In this document: positions 12,066 through 23,029 of the stretch, one piece after another
How positions within the stretch are numbered: the stretch's first letter is position 1
How the letters are laid out: the number at the start of each line of letters is the position of its first letter
Source: Setoptus koraiensis
Lineage: Eukaryota > Arthropoda
Reading direction: 5' to 3'
Length of the DNA stretch: 64,000 bases
Assembly: GCA_048013815.1 (NCBI GenBank)
Contig: CM106585.1
Coordinates: 2,356,001-2,420,000 of the forward strand
Notes under the pieces: model-generated
The model's input: only the letters and a program-made list of their open reading frames with translations
Told to the model about the DNA's origin: nothing
Databases searched by the model: none
Program-made: the position numbers and the translations under genes

Positions 12066-13525
12066 TTATTCGATCCGATAAGTTTTGCTGTTCATAAGTT
12101 TTCTTCGAAACACAATCTTTAGGATATCAATGATAGTAATATTTACAAATCAATTTATAATTCGTTAGTCAAACTTCGAAGTTTTTTGCTTCAAAGAGCC
12201 AACGTCACGAAGTTCTATTTTTACGTTGACACCGCGTGATGAATATTAGCAGCAAGAGTCGAGACATCTGAGATATTTTCAGATCTTCTCCAACAATATT
12301 TATATCAGATCAAAAATTTCCACTTTAAAAAGCCTTATTCGCTAACAAGTACGTTCTATTTTTACGTTGCCATATTTTGTTTTCTGAATTTTTTGTACTG
12401 ATAATTGTTGAATCTGATTTTTATTGATATGATCTGGAATGTGAGTTAATAGTGTCACTTGAAGAGGATGGGGTTACATTTTGGTCCGTGTTATTTATCA
12501 ACTCGGTATCCAAGATGTTTGAGGTATTATATAAGTCAAACTTAGTTAATGATATGAATATGAGATAATAAAATTGCCGTGCTGAATAATATTTCACTCA
12601 TTCGCCTCAATTCACCGTTCGTTGTCGTTGGTCCTAGGTAGATTATGATTGTTCTCGAGGTGCCTGAAAGAACAGACATTGATGAATTCAATGAATCAAT
12701 TAGTGACACACAAAAACCGAATCTGCCAATTATCACGATGAGAATTTGCATCTTTGACTTCACAATGAAAGATCCTTGTGAGACTGTAACATAACTATTG
12801 ATTTGAGTTAAGCCACCGAGAACTAATGACTACTCAGTCAACCCCATTGCACGCCGCTCAGCGTCGATCGAAAACTTTTAAACTTAGATATCTCTCCTGA
12901 CGTGTTTTCACTTACCTATCGAAGATCGATTCTGTCAGTTTTTTATTAGATTTTCGAACTAATTTTTGACTATGATTCTTTGACCCAAAGTATTGAATTT
13001 ATTGTTTCTCAGTATTGTCAATTAATTGAGAAAAAATTATTTTGACAATAGTGGCTATACAACTCGGTTCTAGTACTTGATGATAAAATGATTCTTTTTC
13101 TCAACATTCGCGATAGCTTTCTTAGCTTAATCGACTTGCAGATAGTAGAGGATGAGACTGAGACAACGAAACTACCCTTAGCTCAGAATTTTCACTTGTG
13201 TGCAAGTACACAACTAATTGTGCAAATCCGAAGGAGGCTGTCCATTGTTGAACAATCAACAACGAGTAAACTTGATATTTATCTTCACAAATAGTTGTTA
13301 GTTGTCTTGTGTCGTTCCTCCGTTTAGTTGAATGGTAGATAGATAACAGCAATAAGCGCTTCCTTCATCCATCCATCATCGATCATAAGCATCAATTCAA
13401 TAAGTAATTGGTATGAAAAAAAAAAATGTTTGAATTCGGCACATAGTTGCTGCGACAATTCATTGTGCTACTATGAGATATGTAATGATGCTAGATGCCG
13501 TCGTCCTCCACTTAGATGAAAAAAC
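12066..13525. other. Intergenic or intronic DNA, no firm gene
   Basis: AT-rich. A minus-strand frame starting with ATG at 12751 (KMQILIVIIGRFGFCVSLID) resembles a signal peptide and could be a first exon of the unknown gene at 11-12 kb, but I could not find a phase-consistent junction, so it is not called as coding. Confidence 0.35.
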
Positions 13526-13531
13526 TTTATT
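13526..13531 (-). terminator. Possible poly(A) signal (AATAAA on minus strand)
   Basis: TTTATT on the + strand, 121 bases beyond the stop codon at 13652 of the unknown secreted protein. Confidence 0.4.
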
Positions 13532-13651
13532 CGATTTCTCGGCATCAGCTCCAATGAATTGAGCTAGCATTTTGGTACTATCTATGTCGATAGAATAATC
13601 ATCAGCATAAGAGCCCTTGTTAGATTATGTCAACCAGAGGTGACATAATAA

Positions 13652-14749
13652 TCAATGAAAGTTTGTTCTCTTTTCACAATTGGCCTTTATTATTCTCTTG
13701 TACAATTCTTGACGCTTGATCAAGTATTTTAGAGCAGCGAATTTCTCTTTCCATACATCATAGATTCCCTTCTCATCCATTGAGCTTACAAATTTTTCCA
13801 TGTTGCTCAAATAGTTTGTTGTCTTACTTTTAAGTTGTCGCAATTTTTTGCAATTCGCACCATCCATATCATGGTAAAAGTGTACGTCATCATCATAAGC
13901 ATCGTAAAAATCATTGTTTACGCTGATGCCAAGCTTACGACTCATAGTGATTGTGTGTTTCTTTGCAGCATGCAAGTCCATGATAGCATAACTTAAGAAA
14001 AACTCATCGAGTGTATCTTTCAAGAACATCGACCCCCTCAATGGTCTCAATGATCCATTTCTGACACGAGCAAACGACTTTAATTGTTTTGTAGATAATG
14101 TAGCTCCGTCATAATCATCTAAACTATTACTATTGGCATGCATGAGTAGATGCATATTATTGGTCAATACCTCTCTTAGTTCTTTGTTCAACTTTTTAAC
14201 CTCTTTCATCGTCAATAGCATCCATATGGAAGGATGTCTAGTTTGCATATAATTTAGGTAGGAGACATTCTCTAATAGATCGGACGCCTCAATCACTGTC
14301 AATGGTCTTTTGTAAGAGCCAAGAGTGGAACAGGCATGATAGAATGAGGTCAGCGATAAATGTTCGATGAATATTCTGATTCTCGTGACAGGAAAACAAT
14401 GAATTGCATTATATGTTCTATGAGGTGATGATTTTTTCACTTCTGCCACGAATTCCGGCCAAGGCTTATCATAGCGACAGCAACATCTTTTCTGATGCAA
14501 CATCTGATTCTCGAACCCGGTATCTATCGGTAAATACAGATCTTCCTCCTCAGCATACATTTTCTTGGTATCCCATTTCATCTGTGCGTTAGTAATCGAG
14601 AGGTGATTTACACAATGAAGTTTGCAATCAGTGATATTGATATTTTCACATACTTTCACACTTCTCGATGTATGTCGGAGGCATAAAATTAATTCCAAAA
14701 CATTTTGTAAGGCTAGGCCTAAGAAAAGATGCCGAAATATACCAGTCAT
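13652..14749 (-). CDS. Unknown secreted protein, single exon, 365 aa
   Basis: The open frame extends to an upstream ATG at 14851 (399 aa), but I choose the ATG at 14749 because it immediately precedes a good signal peptide (MTGIFRHLFLGLALQNVLEL). The mature part starts with a cysteine-containing segment (VCENINITDCKLHC), then a CCCRYD triplet of cysteines, followed by about 250 residues rich in charged helices and poor in cysteine, ending KANCEKRTNFH. There is no transmembrane segment after the signal. It is a complete, uninterrupted frame with no simple repeats, which argues that it is real. I recognise no family. It could be a lineage-specific secreted or salivary-type protein; that is inference only. 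Confidence 0.6.
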   Translation of the reverse strand: MTGIFRHLFLGLALQNVLELILCLRHTSRSVKVCENINITDCKLHCVNHLSITNAQMKWDTKKMYAEEEDLYLPIDTGFENQMLHQKRCCCRYDKPWPEFVAEVKKSSPHRTYNAIHCFPVTRIRIFIEHLSLTSFYHACSTLGSYKRPLTVIEASDLLENVSYLNYMQTRHPSIWMLLTMKEVKKLNKELREVLTNNMHLLMHANSNSLDDYDGATLSTKQLKSFARVRNGSLRPLRGSMFLKDTLDEFFLSYAIMDLHAAKKHTITMSRKLGISVNNDFYDAYDDDVHFYHDMDGANCKKLRQLKSKTTNYLSNMEKFVSSMDEKGIYDVWKEKFAALKYLIKRQELYKRIIKANCEKRTNFH

Positions 14750-14866
14750 TGTTATTTTGTCGGGCTTAAAAACGAAAAAATATAATAAATGGACAAAAAA
14801 TGGTATGGGTGCGGAATGTTGCAAAAATCCCAGACATGTTAATATGTTCATTCACTAGTAACAGCA

Positions 14867-14897
14867 TATAAAAGAAAAGCTTATTTTTAGAATCATT
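14867..14897 (+). promoter_or_regulatory. Possible core promoter: TATA box plus initiator, + strand
   Basis: TATAAAAG at 14867-14874 is followed by an initiator-like TCATTC whose A is at 14895, a spacing of 28 bases, typical of arthropod TATA/Inr promoters. The downstream frame is open from 14892 to 15179 but its first ATG is only at about 15079, so the transcribed product is unclear. It may be chance in AT-rich DNA. Confidence 0.25.
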
Positions 14898-15179
14898 CAC
14901 CAGAGCGAGATACATTGGTCGCCCTGTACCGACCAGCTATATACGCTTGAGATATTGTTGTTGTTTACAACGTTTTGCGAAGCCTTGGCTACATTAGAGC
15001 AAACTACTAGCTTGACAGCCGCAGCCTCTTTGTTCAGTCTAGATCGAATAACATCCTTAGAACCTAAGGTCAATAGTATGGAATATGCATATCGAATTGA
15101 GAAAATAGAGACATCAAGTGCGAATGAAAAATTGATTGACGCGTTGGAGGGATCTGCGCCGTATCATTTATTAACATAG
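14895..15179 (+). other. Open frame downstream of the possible promoter, coding status uncertain
   Basis: The + strand frame is open from 14892 to a stop at 15177-15179 and is not repeat-derived. It includes LLFTTFCEALATLEQTTSL and IEKIETSSANEKLIDALEG, which read plausibly as protein, but no ATG lies near the beginning. It could be a 5' exon, a non-coding transcript or an accidental open frame. Confidence 0.2.
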
Positions 15180-15251
15180 TGGTAGCCAGATGTTCGCGAG
15201 AGAAACCCTCGCAAGTGTCAGCTACTTTCACTGATACACATTGCAGACAAT

Positions 15252-15257
15252 TTTATT
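15252..15257 (-). terminator. Likely poly(A) signal of the NFI gene
   Basis: AATAAA on the minus strand, 183 bases past the NFI stop codon at 15440. Confidence 0.5.
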
Positions 15258-15439
15258 CATATCCCATCTATAAATTTCAAATAGTATGCCAGATCGTAGA
15301 TTTTCTGAATGGCTGAAAGCATGATTATTGTAATACAATGGATATAATATTATAATAACAAAATTCATCTACACAAACAATCAGCATACAAATCGAACCA
15401 ACCACATATCCATCATTTTGTTTTGCCATCAAGTTCAAG

Positions 15440-18400
15440 CTATATGCTGTCTGATGTATTCATTTTCTCAATCATTATGCATCCTCCATCTGGTTCATGG
15501 TCACTAGATTGGTCATGCTGCTGGCAGGATTGCTTGCTAAGATCCTCATTAGACAATCCTGATCTTCTAAGTCGTTTGCTCGATTGTCGTTGTTGGTTAG
15601 AGCAGAGCGACATTGGCGGTGATTGTGTTGAGCAAAGTGGATTTGATTTCAACAATACCCCATCACTGGGCGACGAAATTGAGGGAGAATCTGCGCTATC
15701 TAAATGATGTCGTTGATCGGTATTGATCAATTGATTAAAATTTGGTATATCTATTGATTCCTGTCGATGCCGGTGAGATGGTGATGCTTGCATTTGTGCA
15801 AGACTTATCAAGTTGGATTGTATCTGTTGATTGTTGTTATTGCTATTGTGGTTGTTGTCATTCGAGCAAGCATTGTTGTTATTGTTACTATTATTACTGA
15901 ATGGGAATCGGGATAGGTGAGAACTATGTGTCAATCGCTGTTGATGCTGCTGATGATCATGATGTTGATTGCTATTATGCAACAGATTGTGATGCTGATC
16001 AACGTGATTATTTTGGCTGTTCTCAGACTGAAGCTCGTTAGAATAGGTGTCAAATGTTTGCTGATAATTCATCTTGATTTGCTGTGACTGCTCATTGGTA
16101 TTGCCGCTGTTTTGTTGCTGAGTCACGTGACGCATAAGTAAATCATCATTGTGATTCAGCGTAAGATTTGGTTGCGAGTCTCTATGATGATTAGTATTTT
16201 GTTGTTGCTGTATTGAGCCATCCAGTGTAAAATCTAGACCAAAGTTGCTGCTGTCGCGATCTAAATTAGTTAAATGTTGTTGCTGTTGGCTTTGGAGATG
16301 GTGGTGATTGCTCATTTGATCACTCATTAAATTCGACAGAGGGTGCTGTTGTAAATTGCTGTTACCATTATTATTATTATTACTATTGTTATTATTATTA
16401 TTACTATTATTGCTATCTAAAACACTTGCAAGTACATCCGAAGTCGACGTTGTATTGAATGTTGGTAACGCTAAACTCAATAATTGTTCATTTCCGTTTG
16501 TAGAAGTGCTACTCAACAACATACTGTCGTCTAGAGAATTGCCAGATAAAGTCGAGCCCGAATGCTGGTGCGGCAATGAGTGCTGATGATGAAGATGACG
16601 ATGACAATTTTCATCATCAAGATGATGCTGCCCAACATCATTATGGAAGTGATCATGAAGGTGCTGGTTTTGTTGGTTTTTGTGATGGTGTTGTTGTTGT
16701 TGCTGCTGTTGTTGCTGTGATTCTTGATTCGCGTGCTGATGATTTGGGTGTTGCTCCATATTATTATTTGGTTGCTGGTGATTGTTGCTTCGATGCTGCT
16801 GGAGATTATGGAGATGATGATGTTGGTGATGATGATGATTATTTTGGTGGTGTTGGGGGTGGTGATGGCCGTGTTCATTGCCAGAATGAGCCTCAATCAA
16901 AGAATTTGTAATCATCTGTTGTTGTAATTTGGCATGATTATGAGGATCATGATGAAGAAATTGTTGCTGATGCTGATGATGGTGGATCGTATGAGTATTT
17001 ACTTGACTAATCTCAGGTGATAACATTGAAACATCGTGCCTTTGAGTGTCACCCATGACTGGCTCGTCATTAGTATTCCTACTATAATTGTTGTTATCTG
17101 ACCTATGATGCAATAAATGATGTTGCTGATGATGATGGTCATTGCCGTTCTTGATGCCACTATTAATAGTCTCAGTCTCGTTTAGAACGATGTTATTGCA
17201 AAATATATTCCCATTAGCATCTATTGTATTATTATTACTATTCCTATTATTACTATCATTATTATCATTATAATTACTATTATTATTTGTATTGGTATTA
17301 TTGTTACTATTGTTTTTACTACTGGCGCCATTACTTGTTCCCACAAGAGGCTGGTGATAGTATTGACCTGGCGAATTATTCAGTCTCATCATGTGATTTA
17401 TAGATATTGCATTTGGCGTACTCTGGCTCATAGGCGACATGATGGATGCTCTTGAAAGATGATCCAGTTCAAATGATGTAAATATACAACTCGCTGAAAT
17501 ACTGGACGATTCCATCTTTTCTTCATCTTCTTCCAGATCCTCATCGAATGTTAAACCAATTGCTTCAACAGATTGCATCTGATTGTGTTTGTATCCTCGG
17601 AGGGCTTCATGACTAAAGATATAATTCGCCAAATAAAGATCCAACTCACGAACAGTCACATTTGTGTGATGTGGATTCACACATAAATTTGGATGAAGAC
17701 ATAGGGGCGACTTCTCCAATCGTTCCCCATCTGTGCTCTCCAATGGTATAGCTTTGAATAGAATAACCATAACAAGATCTAAGCGCCAAACTTTGTCAGC
17801 CTGACGAAGACAGTCTATACGTCTCATCTTGCCTTTCTGGTCTGGATTACTCAAAATACAGGTAATCCTTTTCTTTCCGGTCATACCAAGAACAAATTCT
17901 TCGCGATACTCTTGCATAATGTCCTTACGAAGCTTTCCTAATAACCTGGATGCCCACTTTTGTTTGATTTCATTTCGTTCGTTCTACATTACAAAATTAA
18001 CAACATTATTCAAAGATTAGACATAGAATGATGAGGCTTGACAGCTATATGTTGTGATCGATCATCACTTGTTACATACCTGGAGTTCCTCTTTGCATCG
18101 ACATTCTTCCTCTATGCTCATGCGCTTTTCATTCTTTTTAAAAAACTTCCTTTTGGTAGCCTGCAAATTGAACCAACTGTAAGCGAAGGCTTTAACGTGA
18201 GGCAGCAATGCTTCGATGAATGGATGGAAGTCATCCTTTAGGAGATAATGAAAAGAATGAGGTGAAGATATATTATTCAATTGTTGATTCATATTGATCA
18301 TTTTCTTTTAGTCAGCTGCGTTGTAGGCGCAAGACTTTGATGCATCATTATAAACAAATAATATTGTATCATGAAATTAAGTAGCATCTTCGAGTCGAGA

Positions 18401-21400
18401 ATCTACTCTTGATAGAAAGTTCTTATCCACTCTCAACTAATTAAGATTTATCCTGTTCGTCATCAGCAAAAATTAGCTGTTGCACTAGGGCTAATATATC
18501 GACCTTAACCTTGAAAGCGCTACTACTCAAGCTATTAACTCTAAGTAAATGAAGAGTTATACATGTTCACTGACATAGTGTTCATGTGCACCATTATACC
18601 TTGCGTTGATAATACTGTTCTGCATTCTTCCTAGCTGGTATGTCGAATCGCTTTGTTTCAGCGCCAATTGAGATAGTTTAGTCTGCTTGCATATGAACTT
18701 TTATGTTTAGATAAAAGCTCTATGATCCAAAGCAGACGAGATCACTACGTCAATAATAATTGAAGTTCTATCAATCTATTGTAAGTGTCTATCAGTCATG
18801 TTACATGACATATATTCAGCGCGCTACAAATGAGGTAGGTGTTCTATTTACATATTTGCACTTCCACTACTACCTTACGCCCGGCACAACTGTCGCTATC
18901 TGCTCTCGTGTACGTCTTTTACGCTGGTTATCTACTCGTCCAATATGAGTTTATATTTTAGATATATATATATCTAATGGAAGATATATAAACGTCTCCC
19001 TTCCTATTCTCCATACTCTCAGTTTACACGACATATGTGCGTGTCTATATAATATATTCAAATTTTAGGACTTATAATTCTTTGGAGCTTACGTTAATTG
19101 GTGTACATGTGTAGCGGGTTGCCCGCCATGTTCCCTTTGCGTCGTGTCTCAATGTGAACATAAATATATGAACATTTGAGAAGTATTCACTGGCTATAAA
19201 ATATATATTACAAAATATAGCCTCTCATCGTACAGGATGGAAACTAATGGTTTTAGTAAACCTTTTATCTACTAGAACAGCAACTCGGGAGAACCAGAAA
19301 TGCTTGTAGCCTATCTCATTTACTGTTGTTTCTATCTGATGTTCAGACAACACTGTGTGTTTTCTATCGCACCGACACTATTACTATCTATTATTATTCC
19401 GAGCTGAGCCATCATTCGGGCGACATGTTTAGAGGTTATTCTAGCAGAGACAAATCTACTACACAGATTGTGCAGTGCACAAGAATAATAATCTCTCGCA
19501 AAACTATCTCATTTTGTAGTTGCATCCATTCGAACAGAATAAGAATGAACGTTGACGCAGATATCTTAGACTCAAAAGTTTACACTGATAGCAAACCAAG
19601 AGGAGCAAGGCTTCTTCGGTGGAGCAAGTTTATCTTGCCATCTCCATTTCTCTCATTTAGTTTATGTCTGCCATACCGCTGCTACTAGTGCGACTAGAGC
19701 TATTACTAGTAAGAGTGATCTGTCTTGAAATCAACTTGACTAGTGGAATATCGCCGTGATTGCTTTGCGTCGCAGCCAACATCTGCGATGCAGACACTCA
19801 CGTGAATGGCATCAAATCCCGAGAATTCAGCCTATTCGACGGACATTCACAGTTTTGTTTAGTTGGTACTTCTGCTAACTAATGTCATTATGATGATGAT
19901 CCTATACACACATGATTTCCTAGGATGGGGCTGAGTGCAATTCAACGCCGCACCTACATTGTTGTAGCAACGTAAAATATTTGTTGATTCTGGCTAGATT
20001 GCTATATCGGTCCCCTTCTTCATAACCTATCTGACTGTGATCTAAAATTACACATCACCATCATCTTTGCATAAAGTCCAGTCGATGTCGGTAATTGACA
20101 GTAAACTGTCTTCAGAGCCCAGTCAAGTCGGTCTATCGGACTTGTTGCAATCCTATTAATTCTTGTTTTTGCGGTGACATCACGTATAGCTGCTCACTGA
20201 CTTCTGGCAGCTGTATAATCTCTACCACCATATTTGCACTCATTGCTCACCATTATTGCATGCTAATTAGCGAACAGAATTGGTCTAGATTACGGTCGAT
20301 TCATATTTCCAAGCTAAAGGAGTTAGCAGTGCTCTTCTTCCTGGTTCCATACTCATACTTCTTACTGACAACAAACAATTTTAACCCTTCTGACATCGGA
20401 GATATTTGAGAAGGATCACTAATTGAAATTGCTCAATGGAGTGAGAGTAGAAATATGTTTTCACTCTGATGATTATTCATCTAATATTTTTTTGTCTGTC
20501 TCACTCACAATATTATCCATGGTTTTATATTTTAGTTTCCTTTCTTTTTACGCTGGTGAAGAAAATCTAAATGCCTGATAGATAGCTAGCTTATCTGATC
20601 CATTAGAAAGCATATGATTAATTTATATAGTTTGTATTCTGACTAACAAGCATTTATATTTCACAGAGGTGCTGTTGAGTCTAATTGATATATCCTATTT
20701 TTTTGTATTTAGCTTTTTAAACGGCTCGCTACTAGGATTTTTTCGCACAACAGCATTTGTTACTTATTGAGTTTATAGGACTGCTATTGGTTAGAAATAA
20801 AAATATTATCACAATTTATCTGCAGCTGAGACTCTTTACCATGTTTCGAGTTCTGTTGTCGCAGTGATGATCTCAATCACATTCACGTTGCCTCTTTCGG
20901 TTCCTCTATTCTTCAAGTAACTGTAGGCCTTATTATTTACATATTGATACATAGAAATTTCCTCCATTTTAAACTAAATTATAATATTTGTACTAACTAT
21001 GATAAAATAATTGTTTGTCTTAACGTATTAAAATAAAGGGAGCAGCGAACTTGTTGCCGCTCACAAGCAGAGCAGTTATAGATGCAAATCGCTATAGAGA
21101 GAACATTTCGTGTTTGGCCCGCAGAGGCTACACCATTGTTGGTGTGGCGCATGCATGCCTCTTGTGAGCTTGGGATTGGGAGCTGTTGACTTGGGGAACG
21201 CAAATGCGGGCCCTAATCACACAGCTAGCGAACTAGTAACATTGCACCGGCGCCAAATTCAAGACGCAACAATTTTTTTTTTTTGTCACAAACATTGACT
21301 GGCAATAGTCCTAATTCACCGATGTCGATAATTTAAACAAACTCTCGCAAAACAAAGATAAAAAGAGCAGTCTCTTCAGAGCAACAATAAAACATCTAGA

Positions 21401-23029
21401 TCTTACCAATGCCAAAGAGTCGCCGCTTGGAGGCGTCGGCTCATTTCGTTGTTGACACAAATTAATTAACGATGTGCCACCATCAATTGTCTGATGATAC
21501 GGGCCCATGTTTGCAACTGGGCAGTGTAAAGGTGCAGAATAGTGATTGTTGCATCCACTGTTGTTGACAGCATGCAAATTGTCTGTTATATTTGAACCTG
21601 GTGCTGTAGATGTGGAAAATACATAACTGGGAGTAGATACCACTGAATGTGTGTCATGTTGTTCTGATGATGCTTGTTGTTGTTGTTGTTGTTCCTGCTG
21701 TTGTAGGTGTTGCTGTTGTTGGTGCTGAGACCCTGGGTCGGCATTGCTGGTCAATTGAGATCCTGATCCTATCTTGTTGTTCAATTGTTGTTGATTTGTG
21801 TCTATTGTATCAATCATTGAATGGTGCTCCTGAAATTGATGCAAAGCCACAGGCTCTGATTTAATCTTTGCGTTATTGCTATCACCGTTTGCACTGCTAC
21901 TGCTGCTACTACTACTGCTACTACTAATACTACTGCTACTGCTGATGCTACTACCTCCGCTGCCGCTCCGGTTGGCCTCACCATTGATTAAAAAGTCGGA
22001 ATGATTATGATTTTTTTCGTTGGAATGCCTCGAGCTCATGGTACTGTGGCCAAGGTAATCAGAAGAGGATGACAGTATGAAAGGTGAAATATGACACGAT
22101 GAAGCTCGTGTTGTTCTAGGACTTGACGTTGACCTGTCGTCAAAAATATTAGCAATTATAGGTATGTGGCTACCGTTATTATTAGTGCTGTTGTTGTGTA
22201 GTGCTGTCGCCGATACAGAGCTGGGCCTAATGAACGAGGATCGTTTGCTGTGGCTACTAGTTGCATTTGCCAAAGTGACAGAGCTATTTTGTTGATTAAC
22301 TTGAAGCATGGGTTGGTTATTATTAGCGAATAACTGATAGTCTATACTTGAAGCAATTGATGTGGGCGACGACACCTCAGACGAAACAGATGGCGATGAT
22401 TTTGATGCGATGGTTGCTTGACTAGAATGATGATGCAAACTGTTATTTGCTCTAGCATTAATATTGCTGTTATTTAAAACAAGCAAAGATTGTTCGTTAA
22501 GACTTGAAGTTTGCTGATGGCTCGCAGCTGCCAATGACGAGACTCTCGAATGATTGAAACGATTCAGATGTGACAGATGATTAGGATGATGATGATTATT
22601 ATTATTAGTATTGGTAATAATATGGCATTTTGATGACGATGAAAGCGATATTAGAGGGATATCTTCATAGTAGCCATTGATTGACTCTTGATGGCTTGGA
22701 TGTTGTACCAGTGGCTCTACAGTTTTTGTTGTGATTGTTTGGTTTTGCTGCTGCTGCTGCTGTTGCCCATTCGACACTAAATATGAATTGGACAAGATTG
22801 GCCTATAATGGCTACTGTCCAGATTCATGCTATTATTGTTGATATCTCTTGTTGGTGTTGTTGCTGTTGAGCACTTGTCTTTGGTCGCAATATGTTGCTG
22901 ATTATGAAACTGATGGTCATTGTCATTCTCTCTGTGGTGCAGTCTTTGATGGTGATGCCGATGTTGCTTGCTGGAACCATACTGATATTCAGTAGTTGCA
23001 ACAGTAGCGCCATTAGTAGCTGTAGTCAT
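15440..23029 (-). CDS. NfI: Nuclear factor I (NFI/CTF) transcription factor, three exons, 1440 aa
   Basis: NFI proteins bind TTGGC(N5)GCCAA sites as dimers and regulate transcription in the nucleus. Exons on the minus strand: 21407-23029 (541 codons), 18080-18235 (52 codons), 15440-17983 (848 codons with stop). All junctions are phase 0, with donors GTAAGA and GTATGT and acceptors CTAAAG and TGTAG; introns are 3171 and 96 bases. Exon 2 carries the start of the DNA-binding domain ([20 protein letters not shown], then [13 protein letters not shown]). Exon 3 continues it ([77 protein letters not shown]). The rest of exon 3 is a roughly 650-residue Q/N/H/S-rich C-terminal region with poly-N and poly-Q tracts, in the position of the usual transactivation region. 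The odd part is exon 1: NFI normally begins just before the DNA-binding domain. An in-frame ATG at 18301, before exon 2, offers a possible short form. Family identity is certain; inclusion of exon 1 rests on splice phase and is likely. Confidence 0.93.
18236..21406 (-). other. NFI intron 1
   Basis: A 3171-base intron between the N-terminal extension exon and the first DNA-binding-domain exon. No other credible coding block lies inside it; the + strand open frames here (near 18760, 19326 and 20095) have no protein-like character. An in-frame ATG at 18301 directly upstream of exon 2, reading [10 protein letters not shown] into the domain, could serve a transcript started within this intron. Confidence 0.65.
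21407..23029 (-). CDS. NfI: NFI exon 1: long low-complexity N-terminal extension
   Basis: ATG at 23029 opens 541 codons that end at TTG/GTAAGA (donor at 21406-21401). The last residues, SGDSLAL, join in phase 0 to DDFHPF of exon 2; as I recall, insect NFI also has a short segment resembling SLAL or SLSM before this motif, which supports the join. The exon is rich in S, N, H and Q with a long poly-serine run encoded near 21890-21950 and poly-Q near 21670-21720 and 22745-22765. No folded domain is recognisable. The frame runs past the donor to a stop at 21311, and that tail is presumably intronic. Upstream, AT-rich DNA at 23038-23078 contains TATATA stretches but no clear promoter. Confidence 0.75.

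Noticed and set aside
19326..20409. + strand open frames of about 100-120 codons inside NFI intron 1
   Set aside because: No start context, domain or splice support; the composition is that of random AT-rich sequence.
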